Shown here: in pieces, positions 1 to 7,931 of the stretch
Numbering within the stretch: the first letter of the stretch is position 1
Layout: each line of letters begins with the position of its first letter
Assembly (NCBI GenBank): GCA_041687755.1
Contig: JBDNJM010000138.1
Span: 1-54,763, forward strand
Direction of reading: 5' to 3'
Length of the DNA stretch: 54,763 nt
Source of the DNA: JBDNJM01 sp041687755
GTDB taxonomy: Bacteria > Planctomycetota > UBA1135 > GCA-002686595
Position numbers and translations under genes: made by a program
Notes under the pieces: model-generated
The model's input: only the letters and a program-made list of their open reading frames with translations
Database searches by the model: none
Told to the model about the DNA's origin: nothing

Positions 1-279
1 GCGCAGATGCTTGGATTCGTGTCGCGACCGCTCGAGTCGGATGAACTCTTCCGGTGGCGCCAGGATTGGGGTCGCGACAGTCTCGATCCGGCCGACCGTA
101 GAGGACCGCGCAAGGTCATGGCCGGACCTCGCGCTGGCGGGGTCTGCGTGCCTCACACTGGGACGAACAACACGGGGTCAGGTCATAGACCCCTCGCGCC
201 GAGCCCTCGCGGGCCACGCGCGTGACGCCTCGGCGCGCACCGAGTCGGCTGCCGACCGCGGCCCGACTCCGAACCCTCC
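1..279. other. Window edge, no gene recognised
   Basis: No convincing coding sequence lies here. Two copies of a GTCGCGAC core occur at about 20-29 and 70-79; the same core recurs near 8702. An imperfect hairpin at 242-269 (arms GAGTCGG and CCGACTC) lies just past the 3' end of the minus-strand glycosyltransferase. It could serve as its terminator but has no clear U-tract. A shorter GGGGTC/GACCCC hairpin sits at 174-193. Confidence 0.4.
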
Positions 280-1455
280 TCAAGCTTGCTTGTTCGAGGT
301 CCCCGCCGCCGCCACCAAGACGCGCTCCACCTCGGCGAACGTCGTCTCACGCACGAAGGATTTCGCGCGCTCGTAGCCGGCGCTGATGAACCGCTGGCGC
401 ATGTCGCGATCCTCCAGCAGGCGGCGCAGGGCCTCGCGCAGGGCCGCATCGTCGCGCGGGGGCACCAGCAGACCGCTGACCTCGTGCTCGACGACTTCCG
501 GGTTTCCGCAGACCCCGGTGCAGACAATGGCCGTGCCGAGCGTCTGAACTTCGATCAGGGTGTGGCTGAGGCCTTCGTACTCGCTATTGAGCACGAACAC
601 GTCGGCTGCCCGGATGTAGAGCGGGATCTGATCGTGCGGCACGTTGCCGAGGAAACGCACGCGGCCTTCCAGGCCCAGCTCGCTCGCCAGGCCGCGCCAC
701 TCCATCTCCATCTCCCCGTCGCCGGCCACGAGGAGGTGCACGTTCTGGGGCAGCCCGCGCAGGGCGTTGAGGATGCCGTCGACGCGCTTCCAGACCATCA
801 GCCGACAGATCGTCAGCAGGTACTTGGGGCCCTCCGGCAGGTTCAGCTCGGCCCGCGCCTCCTGCGGCGTCTGCGGCACGTCCTCGGGCTGCTTGCCGTG
901 GTGCGCGTTGTGGATCATGTGCACCTTGTCGTTCTCGACGTCGTACCGGTCCACCAGGATCCTGCGCAGGAAGTCACTGCAGGAGATGATCGCCGTGCAC
1001 CACCCCCACCAGCGCCGCTGGAGGAAGCGCGCCAGCCGCACGCGCGGCCCGTACTGCTTGCCCTCGAACGTCACGATGTCGTCGCCATCGATCCAGCCCT
1101 TGCGGTGGCTGATCTCCCAGGCGCCGTCCACCATGATTCGGATGACGGTCGGCACACCGCGCAGCTTCGCGGCCAACACGTGCAGCAGCGCGAGGTGCTC
1201 CTGCACGTAGACCACGTCCTTGCCCTGGGCCTCCCGGAGCACCGCGAAGAAGGCCTTCAGGTACCGGATCGGGAGCGGCCCGCGCGGCACAGGGATGACC
1301 TCGAACGGATGCTCGCTCGGGTTGTCGCTGGAGCAGAAGGCCACCACGGTGACCTCGTGCCCGCGCTCGACCAAAAATCGGCCGATGCTGGGCACGTAGA
1401 CCGCCGGACCACCCAGGTCGGGCGGGAACACGGGAGACGTGATCAGAACGCGCAT
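280..1455 (-). CDS. Glycosyltransferase family 4 (GT-B) protein
   Basis: This 391-residue protein has the two-Rossmann GT-B layout of family 4 glycosyltransferases. The N-terminus (MRVLITSPVFPPDLGGPAVY) is the typical nucleotide-sugar transferase opening with a glycine-rich acceptor loop. The C-terminal half carries LLVAGDGEME and the family's E-x7-E signature inside NSEYEGLSHTLIEVQTLG, which contacts the donor sugar nucleotide. It has no signal peptide or membrane span, so it should be cytoplasmic or peripheral at the inner membrane. It would transfer a sugar to a growing glycan such as exopolysaccharide or LPS; donor and acceptor cannot be read from sequence. It starts 23 bases after purF ends on the same strand, so the two are probably co-transcribed, though no functional link is evident. 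Confidence 0.9.
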   Translation of the reverse strand: MRVLITSPVFPPDLGGPAVYVPSIGRFLVERGHEVTVVAFCSSDNPSEHPFEVIPVPRGPLPIRYLKAFFAVLREAQGKDVVYVQEHLALLHVLAAKLRGVPTVIRIMVDGAWEISHRKGWIDGDDIVTFEGKQYGPRVRLARFLQRRWWGWCTAIISCSDFLRRILVDRYDVENDKVHMIHNAHHGKQPEDVPQTPQEARAELNLPEGPKYLLTICRLMVWKRVDGILNALRGLPQNVHLLVAGDGEMEMEWRGLASELGLEGRVRFLGNVPHDQIPLYIRAADVFVLNSEYEGLSHTLIEVQTLGTAIVCTGVCGNPEVVEHEVSGLLVPPRDDAALREALRRLLEDRDMRQRFISAGYERAKSFVRETTFAEVERVLVAAAGTSNKQA

Positions 1456-1478
1456 GGGGTGAGAATCGCGGTCCTGGT

Positions 1479-2987
1479 TCAGGACTCGGTCGTGCGGTTG
1501 AACGTGAAAACCTTCTGGGACTTGTCGCGCTCGCCCTGAATCGCGGTCAGCACCTCCGGCGTGATGTCACCGGTCGGATACTCGCCGTTGAAGCACGCGT
1601 TGCAGAACTTCTTCGGCGCCCCGTCGGGCGCCTGGGCGCACTCGTTCATGACCTCGCGGTCGAGGAAGACTAGGTGGTCGACCTCGAGTTCCGCGGCAAT
1701 CTCCTCGGTCGTGCGTCCCGAAGCGACGAACTCGGTCTTCGAGGCCATGTCGATGCCGTAGGGGCAGGGCGACACCAGCGGCGGGCTGCAGGAGGCCAGA
1801 TAGACCTTCTTCGCGCCTGCGTCGCGGGCCATGCCGACGATGCGGCGCGAGGTGTTGCCGCGCACAATCGAGTCGTCCACCAGCAGCACGTCCTTGCCCT
1901 TGAACTCGAGCTCGATCGTATTGAGCTTGCGGCGCACGGAGTTCTGGCGCGAGGCCTGGCTCGGCATGATGAACGTGCGCCCGATGTAGCGGTTCTTCAC
2001 CAGCCCTTCGCGGTAGGGCACGTCGTGGCCGAGCGCCACCAGGCGGCGCGACATGGCCATCGCGGAGTCGCGCGAGGAGTCGGGGATCGGGATGATCGAG
2101 TCCGGCATCGGCGCGCCACTGGCGAGCCACTGGTCGGCCAGGGCCTCACCGAAGCGCATCCGGGCGCGGTAGACCGAGGTGTCGTCGATCATCGAGTCAG
2201 GCCGCGCGAAGTACACGTGCTCGAAGACGCAGGGGCGGTGCACCTGCTTGCCGACCGAGCGGCGCTGAACCTTGCGATCGTTGCCCACGAAGACCGCCTC
2301 GCCAGCGTCGAGATCGAAGTCGCGTTCGAAGCCGATCACGTCGAGGACGACGCTCTCGCTCGCGCAGGCAAACGTCGTGCCCGACTCGTCGGTGTGGCTG
2401 CCGAACACGATCGGCTTGATGCCGTAGGGGTCGCGGAAGGCGACCATGCCGACGTCGGGGAGCACCGCGACGACGGAGTAGGCGCCCTTGACCTCCTCGT
2501 AGACCTTCGCGATCGCCGCGAAGACATCCTCCGCATTGACCCGCTGGCCCGGCTGGATGCGCTCCGCCAGGGCGCGCACGAACACGAACAGCACGACCTC
2601 GACGTCGCAGGAAGAGTTGAGCCGCGTGCCGGTGCTCGCGAAGTGGCGCTGCTTCAGCTCATCGAAGTTCGTGACGTTCCCGTTGTGGGCCATCGACACG
2701 CCCACAGGGAAGTTCACGTGGAACGGTTGGGCGTCTTCAGCGCGGCCCTCGCCCACGGTGGGGTAGCGCACGTGGCCCACGCCGAGCGGGCCCCGCAGGA
2801 AACGCATGTCCTCGTCGGTGAACACGTCGCGCACGAGTCCAAACCCCTTGCGCAGGTGGAACGTGTCCGTGAACGTCTCGATGCCCGCAGCGTCTTGACC
2901 GCGGTGCTGGATCGCTAGCAGGCCCTCGTAGATCTGAGGTGCGACGTCGGTCCCGTCAGGACCGTAGAGGCCGATGAAGCCACACAT
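1479..2987 (-). CDS. purF: Amidophosphoribosyltransferase (PurF)
   Basis: PurF makes 5-phosphoribosylamine from PRPP and glutamine, the first committed step of purine synthesis. The protein is 502 residues, the usual length. It opens MCGFIGLYG, so after Met removal Cys2 is the N-terminal nucleophile of the glutaminase domain; there is no propeptide. The glutaminase half shows QHRGQDAAGI and the C-terminal half has the PRPP-binding motif VLLVDDSIVRGNT. Cysteines in RPCVFEHVYFARPD, LASCSPP and KFCNACFNGEYPTGD match the iron-sulfur cluster ligands of the Bacillus-type enzyme, which suggests an oxygen-sensitive 4Fe-4S form. The ATG is the first possible start and fits the nucleophile position exactly. 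A glycosyltransferase follows closely downstream. Confidence 0.97.
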   Translation of the reverse strand: MCGFIGLYGPDGTDVAPQIYEGLLAIQHRGQDAAGIETFTDTFHLRKGFGLVRDVFTDEDMRFLRGPLGVGHVRYPTVGEGRAEDAQPFHVNFPVGVSMAHNGNVTNFDELKQRHFASTGTRLNSSCDVEVVLFVFVRALAERIQPGQRVNAEDVFAAIAKVYEEVKGAYSVVAVLPDVGMVAFRDPYGIKPIVFGSHTDESGTTFACASESVVLDVIGFERDFDLDAGEAVFVGNDRKVQRRSVGKQVHRPCVFEHVYFARPDSMIDDTSVYRARMRFGEALADQWLASGAPMPDSIIPIPDSSRDSAMAMSRRLVALGHDVPYREGLVKNRYIGRTFIMPSQASRQNSVRRKLNTIELEFKGKDVLLVDDSIVRGNTSRRIVGMARDAGAKKVYLASCSPPLVSPCPYGIDMASKTEFVASGRTTEEIAAELEVDHLVFLDREVMNECAQAPDGAPKKFCNACFNGEYPTGDITPEVLTAIQGERDKSQKVFTFNRTTES

Positions 2988-3293
2988 GGCGGGTGTCCCG
3001 TGGGGGCTGGAGCGCGACTCGCGGGGGGAGGTCGCTGGTTGGGACGGCGGAGCCCGGATGAGGCCGCCCGGCGCCCGAAGGGGAAGAAGGCGAGCGGGCC
3101 GGCGAGGGCCGTCCCCGGCGCAGGCCCAGCAGTGCTCGGGGTAAGTCTAACGCCCCGAACGCGCCGGCTCGCCCCCGCGCCGCGAATCATGGCCCGCGTC
3201 GCGGATCGACGGGCCGGAACGAGGAGCGGGCGCGAACGGCCGAGCCGCCCGCGCCCGCGAGGCGTGTGCACCGGACCGGGTGGGCCGGAGCCC

Positions 3294-3344
3294 CGCGCGC
3301 CAGAGGTGCCCGCGCGCCAGAGGTGCCCGCGCGCCAGAGGTGCC
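3294..3344. repeat. Three perfect 17-bp tandem repeats
   Basis: The unit CGCGCGCCAGAGGTGCC occurs three times without interruption (3294-3310, 3311-3327, 3328-3344), just past the 3' end of the beta-barrel gene on the minus strand. There are no spacers, so it is not a CRISPR. It looks like a short slippage-type minisatellite whose copy number may vary between strains. Confidence 0.9.
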
Positions 3345-3353
3345 CCGGTGCGC

Positions 3354-4313
3354 TCAAAGGTAGAAGCCCAACCCGATGGTCACCTGCCCGTGGTCGAGAT
3401 CCGTATCGGTGCCCCCGACGCCGAACCCGGTCAGGTCCACGTCCGTGCCGCCCAGGTAGCGGTAGTCGATGGTGAAGGACCAGTCGCTGTCGAACAGGAA
3501 CTCGAGGCCGGCGCGGGCGTACCACCCCGCCGTGCCGTCGTCGGCGCCGCTCACGAAGTCGTCTTCTAGGTACGCGTGCAGCCAGGTCGCGCCGCCGCCG
3601 ATGTAGGGCCGCAGGGTGAAGGCGCCGGGGCGCCGCTCGACCAGCGGCAGGCGCACGCCCGCGTAGAGCTCGGCGAGAGTCAGATACACGTCGTTTTGCT
3701 CGTCGCCCGAGATCGCGGTGCCAAACTCCAGCTCCAGCGGCCCCCAAGAAGCCGGGGCGAAGTGACCCTCAACGCCGAACACGCCCTGGTCGTCCAGCGG
3801 CGCCCAGGGGTTGCCGTCGAGGTTGCGGCCGCCTAGGAACACGTGGAACGACCCGCTCGATGAGGAGGAGCCGTAGGAACCCTTGGAGTCGTAGTTCGGC
3901 GGCGGAGGGTAGCTGCCGGTCGCGGGCGTGCCCTGGCTCGACCCGTTTTGGGGCACGGGGGGATAGCCGCCGGGGCCCGCCTGGGTCGCACCGGCCTGGA
4001 TCGCACCCTCCGGGCCGCTCGCTCCGCGTGCGGCGGCGGGCGCCTGCTCGTTCGGCAGCAGCACCCAGGTGTAGCCAGCGGGCGCCTCGGGAAGCGTGAC
4101 GGTGCCCTGGAGCGCGGGCGCGGCAGGCGCCTCGGGAATCGGGTGCAGCTCCCATTGGTAGCCTTGGGGAGGCAGGGGAATCGTGCCCTCTTGCAGCAGC
4201 TCGAGCGCGGATGTGCTGGCTCGGAGCGTTTCGAATAAGGGCCCCGCCGGCAGGGCCGCCGCGGGTGCCAGGGCCAGGGCGGTCGGAGCGGCCCACCAAA
4301 GCGTCTGGATCAT
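3354..4313 (-). CDS. Predicted outer-membrane beta-barrel protein
   Basis: A 319-residue exported protein of unknown specific role. The N-terminus (MIQTLWWAAPTALALAPAAA) is a plausible signal peptide. Residues from about 30 to 150 are low-complexity and rich in Pro, Ala, Gly and Ser. From about residue 155 alternating hydrophobic strands begin (FHVFLGGRNLDG, LELEFGTAI, AGVRLPL, LRPYIGGGATWLHAYLEDD, WYARAGLEFLF, WSFTIDYRYLGGTD), typical of an eight-stranded OmpA/OmpW-like barrel. The chain ends GQVTIGLGFYL, a terminal strand with an aromatic near the C-terminus as Bam substrates have. The long disordered segment before the barrel is unusual and might span the periplasm. It appears to be transcribed alone. 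The fold class is fairly secure; any transport or structural role is not. Confidence 0.75.
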   Translation of the reverse strand: MIQTLWWAAPTALALAPAAALPAGPLFETLRASTSALELLQEGTIPLPPQGYQWELHPIPEAPAAPALQGTVTLPEAPAGYTWVLLPNEQAPAAARGASGPEGAIQAGATQAGPGGYPPVPQNGSSQGTPATGSYPPPPNYDSKGSYGSSSSSGSFHVFLGGRNLDGNPWAPLDDQGVFGVEGHFAPASWGPLELEFGTAISGDEQNDVYLTLAELYAGVRLPLVERRPGAFTLRPYIGGGATWLHAYLEDDFVSGADDGTAGWYARAGLEFLFDSDWSFTIDYRYLGGTDVDLTGFGVGGTDTDLDHGQVTIGLGFYL

Positions 4314-4615
4314 GATCAGAGTCGGTCAGAATTCGGGGCGCGCCGGCCTGAGACCAGTGCGCCAAGGGTCCGCGGAAGCCGGAGCCGTCCGATGGCCTGG
4401 CGGTCCCGCGGCTCGACTGTACGCGCTCGGCCCGGGCGCATTCGGCTCCAGGGTTGTGCAGGCCCGCGCGTCAGGGGTCCGAGCTGAGCCACTAAGCCAA
4501 TACCTTGCATAGACTTAAGGCCGCAAACCGGAGGTCTTCCGAGGCTCTCGCGACAGCCCTGAGGGCTCCCCTGGCCCGCCCAAGAGCGCGGCGCACCGAG
4601 CCCTGCCGGGGCGAA

Positions 4616-4635
4616 TAAAGAATTTATAGTCTCAT
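4616..4635 (+). promoter_or_regulatory. Imperfect TetR operator and -10 region before tetR
   Basis: The right arm TAGTCTCA (4627-4634) is identical to half of the perfect palindrome found at 5330-5349. The left arm is degenerate, about 14 of 20 positions matching overall. It overlaps a -10-like TATAGT at 4625-4630, 37 bases before the regulator's ATG, so binding would block its own transcription. A further GAGACTCTC lies at about 4657-4665. This is inferred from the shared sequence only. Confidence 0.55.
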
Positions 4636-4670
4636 TCCCCTAGGGCCGGCGTAAAAGAGACTCTCACCCC

Positions 4671-5291
4671 ATGAAGGAACGACCCCCGACACGCCGCGGT
4701 CCCGGACGCCCCCGGGAGTTCGACGAGGACGATGCGCTCGAAGAGGCCATGCAGACCTTCTGGGTCAAGGGCTTCACGCGGACCTCCCTCGACGACCTGC
4801 TGTGCGCGACGGGCATGGCTCGCCAGAGCCTATACCGCGTCTTTGGGGACAAGCGCGCCCTCTTCCGCAAGGTCCTCGATCGATACGGTGCAATGCACCG
4901 CGGCATGCTCCAAACGCTGCTCCAAGACAACCCTTCGCCACTCGCTGGGCTCGACGCGCTCGTCGACCTTTGGGAGAGCAGTGCCCTGGAGGACGACTTC
5001 AGCGGCTGCCTTAACCTCAACTCGCTCGCCGAGTTCGCCGCCGTCGAAGACGACGAGATCCAGGACGTCCTGCACACCAACCTGGCCGACGCGGAGGGCG
5101 CGATCATCGACGCCCTCTCGCGCGCGGTCGCTCTCGGGGAGCTCGAGTTGCGCCGCACGCCGACCGAGGTCGCCCACTCTCTGCTCGGCACCGCCCAGGC
5201 GCTCTCGCATCTGGGCAGGTATCGCGTGCAGCCCGCCCTGATCCACAACATCGCGGCCGGCGCCCGCGATCTCCTCGGCGCGCCCCGCTAG
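4671..5291 (+). CDS. TetR/AcrR-family transcriptional repressor
   Basis: A 206-residue one-component regulator. The N-terminal helix-turn-helix spans about residues 12-62: GRPREFDEDDALEEAMQTFW, then KGFTRTSLDDLLCATGMARQ and SLYRVFGDKRALFRKVLDRY, a textbook TetR DNA-binding domain. The rest is an all-helical ligand and dimer domain whose inducer cannot be predicted. The next gene in the same direction, an exported AhpD-like protein, has a perfect palindrome in its promoter whose half-site also occurs before this gene. Autorepression together with control of the neighbour is therefore likely. The ATG fits the start of the family fold. Confidence 0.93.
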   Translation: MKERPPTRRGPGRPREFDEDDALEEAMQTFWVKGFTRTSLDDLLCATGMARQSLYRVFGDKRALFRKVLDRYGAMHRGMLQTLLQDNPSPLAGLDALVDLWESSALEDDFSGCLNLNSLAEFAAVEDDEIQDVLHTNLADAEGAIIDALSRAVALGELELRRTPTEVAHSLLGTAQALSHLGRYRVQPALIHNIAAGARDLLGAPR

Positions 5292-5329
5292 GGGCCAAGG
5301 GCGGACCGTGAGCCCTGCCAGAGGCTCAA

Positions 5330-5349
5330 TTGAGACTATTTAGTCTCAA
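5330..5349 (+). promoter_or_regulatory. Perfect palindromic operator before the AhpD-like gene
   Basis: TTGAGACTATTTAGTCTCAA has two perfect 9-bp arms (TTGAGACTA and TAGTCTCAA) around a TT centre. It lies 94 bases before the start of the AhpD-like gene and just after the tetR stop. Its size and symmetry suit a TetR dimer, and its half-site recurs at 4627-4634. Confidence 0.75.
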
Positions 5350-5442
5350 ACCGTGCCAGCGCCTTCCGCAAACGCCCGCGCGCCAAGGCAGCGATCGCAC
5401 CCGACCTCTCCGACCCATTAACTCCGCGCCCGAATCGCACCC

Positions 5443-6129
5443 ATGAACGTCCTGACCCTCGCCCTCTCCGCCGCCACCATCGCCGGCGCCTCCTTCGCCC
5501 TTGGATCCCTGTCCGGCCCTGAAGCGCCGGCCCACACCGCCAATGGCTTCCCCATCCACAACGCGGCGTCTGCGCCCGAGTCCACGCACGAAGTGCTCGC
5601 CTGGTACCAGGAGCAGTTTCAGATGGTCCCGAACCTCGCCGGCGTGATGGCCGAGGCCCCCGCGCTCAGCCGCTCGTACTGGGAGCTCCAGAAGAACCTG
5701 CGGACCTACGGCCTCCTGACCCCGGCCGAGAACAACATCGTCCAGATGGGCATCGCCCTCGAGAACGAGTGCCAGTACTGCGTGGCCGGCCACACGATGG
5801 CCGGGAAGATGTTCTTCGGCTCGACCGACGAACAGCTCGCTGGGCTGCGCACCGGCGAGGCGATCGGCGACCCGCAGCTCGACGCGCTGCGCGACTTCGC
5901 GGTTCAGCTCTACAACTCAAAGGGTCGCGTGACCGAAGCCCAGCTCAAGGCCTTCCTCGGCGCCGGCTACACCCGCGCCCAGGCGCTGGAGGTCGTCACG
6001 AACGTGTCCGCCAAGGTGATGACCAACTTAACCAACCAGCTGGCCCAGACGCCGGTCGACGAGGCCTTCGCGCCGTTCACCGAAGGGCTTCCGTTCGCGG
6101 AAGAACGAGCCGTGGTCACGGGCAGCTGA
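5443..6129 (+). CDS. Exported AhpD-like/carboxymuconolactone decarboxylase-family protein
   Basis: A 228-residue protein of the AhpD/CMD superfamily. Residues 109-117 (ECQYCVAGH) contain the C-x-x-C plus His motif (Cys110, Cys113, His117) that in AhpD gives alkylhydroperoxidase or thiol-dependent peroxide reduction. The downstream part (LDALRDFAVQLYNSKGRV, AFLGAGYTRAQALEVVT) matches the helical CMD core. The N-terminus (MNVLTLALSAATIAGASFAL) looks like a signal peptide, unusual because most relatives are cytoplasmic. It would place a thiol peroxidase-type activity in the periplasm, or merely be a membrane anchor. It is probably controlled by the TetR regulator upstream through the palindrome at 5330-5349. 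The true substrate is unknown; peroxide or electrophile detoxification is the best guess. Confidence 0.85.
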   Translation: MNVLTLALSAATIAGASFALGSLSGPEAPAHTANGFPIHNAASAPESTHEVLAWYQEQFQMVPNLAGVMAEAPALSRSYWELQKNLRTYGLLTPAENNIVQMGIALENECQYCVAGHTMAGKMFFGSTDEQLAGLRTGEAIGDPQLDALRDFAVQLYNSKGRVTEAQLKAFLGAGYTRAQALEVVTNVSAKVMTNLTNQLAQTPVDEAFAPFTEGLPFAEERAVVTGS

Positions 6130-6144
6130 CGCCGACGTACTAAC

Positions 6145-6183
6145 CTTTGAGCAAAGTGCTACAGAACCCCTCGCAGGGGGCTG
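6145..6183 (+). terminator. Possible terminator hairpins after the AhpD-like gene
   Basis: Two short inverted repeats follow the stop codon: CTTTG-AG-CAAAG (6145-6156) and CAG..CCCCT-CGC-AGGGG.CTG (6162-6183). There is no U-run, so intrinsic termination is uncertain. Confidence 0.3.
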
Positions 6184-6369
6184 CTTCGTCTGGGGGGATG
6201 AGGCGGCCGCACCTTGGAGTTCTGCCCAAGCGGGCCCTCGCGGGGGCCACCCACGAGGGCGTCCTTCCTGCTGGCAGTCAGGGGGGGCGCCCTCACTCGT
6301 TGGCGGGCCGTGGGGCCTGGCGGCACGCGACCGATTCGAACGCCCTAGCAGCCTGTCGGAGTAGTAGCT

Positions 6370-6398
6370 GGGGGAATCGTGTCAGACACGATTCCCCC
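6370..6398. repeat. Perfect 29-bp palindrome (REP-like)
   Basis: Arms GGGGGAATCGTGTC and GACACGATTCCCCC surround a single A. The right half, GTGTCAGACACGATTCC, resembles GTGCCAGGCACGTTTCC at the far end of the window (54691-54707), so both may belong to one palindromic element family. AGCAGCCTGTCGGA just upstream (6347-6360) resembles some insertion-sequence termini, but no transposase is present. Confidence 0.7.
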
Positions 6399-6497
6399 AC
6401 GAGCGGCCTCCAAGGGCCCTGTGGGGGGCTCCAGCCTGGTACTGGGGTGCGTGATTCGTTGGCTGTTGACGACCATGCTGCGAGCTCGCATCGCTAG

Positions 6498-6671
6498 ACG
6501 ACTGTCACTGCCGCGCGGCCGGTGAGCGACGGCAGCGTTGCGAGACAACTGGCGCGGCACGCCAGGGCACCACTGATCATCGTGCGCGGCAGCGGGTCCG
6601 GCGCCTCGCACGGGCACATCCAAGCGCAGCAAGCCGCGCGGCCGCACTTTCACGAAGAGACCCGGACTTGA
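6498..6671 (+). pseudogene. Broken duplicate of the USP C-terminus
   Basis: Reading from 6498 to the TGA at 6669-6671 gives SVARQLARHARAPLIIVRG and then AARPHFHEETRT. This is nearly the C-terminus of the universal stress protein ending at 10065 (SVARNLARHAKTPLIIVRG, AARPHFHEETQT). The similarity continues for about 50 bases past both stop codons. An in-frame TAG at 6495-6497 and loss of similarity upstream leave only about the last 57 codons. It is a decayed partial duplication of the USP gene 3.4 kb away, separated from it by the dehydrogenase gene. Confidence 0.88.
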
Positions 6672-6866
6672 TCCGGGATCGAGCGCTGCACTCCGAGACC
6701 TCGAACCGCTCCATGAGTCTCCGTTGGACACGCCTCCAGAGGCGGTACGAATCGCCTGTACCGCCGCAGGGCCTTCCGGGCACGAAGCCCTCCACCAAGA
6801 TCCTGCAACCCGATCGAAGTGGGTGCTAGCGACGCCCCACTCCCCCGAGCGCCGCAGACCCGCAAC

Positions 6867-7931
6867 TCAGGGCGTGATCGCGATCTTGAGCACGCCGTCG
6901 CGCTGGTTCGCGAACAGCTCGTAGGCCTCCACGATGTGCTCCAGCTCGAAGCGGTGCGTCACCATCGGACCCAGATCGACGCGCCCCGAGGCGACCACGT
7001 CCATCAGCCTGCGCATGCGCTCCTTTCCGCCGGGGCACAGGGTCGTGACGATCTTGTGGTCGCCGAGCCCCGCGCAGAACGGGCCCAGGGGCAGGCTCAG
7101 GTCGGAGGAGTACACGCCGAGGCTGGAGAGCGTCCCGCCGGGCTTGAGCACCTGGAGGCACGCGCCAAAGGTGGCTTGGGTCCCCAGCGCCTCGATCGCC
7201 GCATCCACGCCGCGGCCGTTCGTCAGACGCAGGATCTCCTCGACGGGGTCGCAGCTCGCGAAGTCGATCACGACGTCCGCGCCCATGCGCTTGGACATCT
7301 CCATCCGGGCGGGAACCGTCTCGACCCCGATGATCGTCGTCGCTCCGCGCAGCCGCGCGCCCGCCGTCGCGCACAGGCCGATCGGGCCTTGAGCGAACAC
7401 GGCCACCGTATCGCCGATGCGGATGCCCGCGCTCTCCGCCCCCGCGAAGCCCGTCGACAGGATGTCCGGGCACATCAGGACCTGCTCGTCGGTCAGGCCG
7501 TCGGGCACCGGCGCCAGGTTGGCCATGGCGTCGGGCACGAGCACGTACTCGGCCTGGGTCCCGTCGATCGTGTTGCCGAAGCGCCAGCCGCCCATGGCCT
7601 TCAGCCCGTGGGGCCCCGCTTGCCCGTCCTGGGCGTACAGCCCCGACAGGCAGGCGTTGGAGTAGCCGCTGGGACAGATCGCGCCCGCGATCACGCGCTG
7701 GCCGAGCTCGTAGCCCGTCACCTCGCGCCCGACGGCCTCGATCACCCCGACCGGCTCGTGGCCCACCGTCAGGCCCCGCTCGACGGGGTACTCGCCCTTC
7801 AGGATGTGCACGTCGGTCCCGCAGATCGTTGTCGTGGTGATCCGCAGGAGCGCGTCGTTGGGCCCGACTTCGGGGATGGGCTTGTCTTCGAGTTCGATGC
7901 GACCGGGCTCGACGAAGATGGCGGCTTTCAT
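6867..7931 (-). CDS. Zinc-dependent secondary-alcohol dehydrogenase (TBADH-like)
   Basis: A 354-residue medium-chain dehydrogenase that would interconvert alcohols and ketones or aldehydes. Catalytic zinc residues are visible in TTICGTDVHILKGEYP and VGHEPVGVIEAVG. The usual four-cysteine structural-zinc loop is missing. The region GGWRFGNTIDGTQAEYVLVP and MANLAPVP resembles the Thermoanaerobacter/Clostridium isopropanol dehydrogenase branch, which also lacks that zinc. The Rossmann loop reads IIGVETVPAR, and the acidic residue favours NAD over NADP. I start at MKAAIFVEPG, the family's normal N-terminus; the frame stays open for 90 codons upstream without any related sequence. It sits beside stress and oxygen-sensor-like genes, where a fermentative role under low oxygen would fit. 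Confidence 0.92.
   Translation of the reverse strand: MKAAIFVEPGRIELEDKPIPEVGPNDALLRITTTTICGTDVHILKGEYPVERGLTVGHEPVGVIEAVGREVTGYELGQRVIAGAICPSGYSNACLSGLYAQDGQAGPHGLKAMGGWRFGNTIDGTQAEYVLVPDAMANLAPVPDGLTDEQVLMCPDILSTGFAGAESAGIRIGDTVAVFAQGPIGLCATAGARLRGATTIIGVETVPARMEMSKRMGADVVIDFASCDPVEEILRLTNGRGVDAAIEALGTQATFGACLQVLKPGGTLSSLGVYSSDLSLPLGPFCAGLGDHKIVTTLCPGGKERMRRLMDVVASGRVDLGPMVTHRFELEHIVEAYELFANQRDGVLKIAITP

Noticed and set aside
1674..2918. A 414-codon open frame on the plus strand opposite purF
   Set aside because: Its sequence is Arg/His/Ala/Val-rich antisense of a certain PurF gene; long antisense frames are expected in DNA this GC-rich. The same applies to long frames opposite the glycosyltransferase, glucan synthase, macroglobulin and photolyase genes.
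3294..3344. Possible CRISPR repeat
   Set aside because: The three 17-mers abut with no spacers and no cas genes are present.
6340..6500. An insertion sequence
   Set aside because: A terminus-like AGCAGCCTGTCGGA and a palindrome are present, but there is no transposase, no second terminus and no target duplication.
6345..6731. A 128-codon minus-strand frame resembling one at 9478-10047
   Set aside because: The resemblance comes from both being antisense to the duplicated USP coding sequence.
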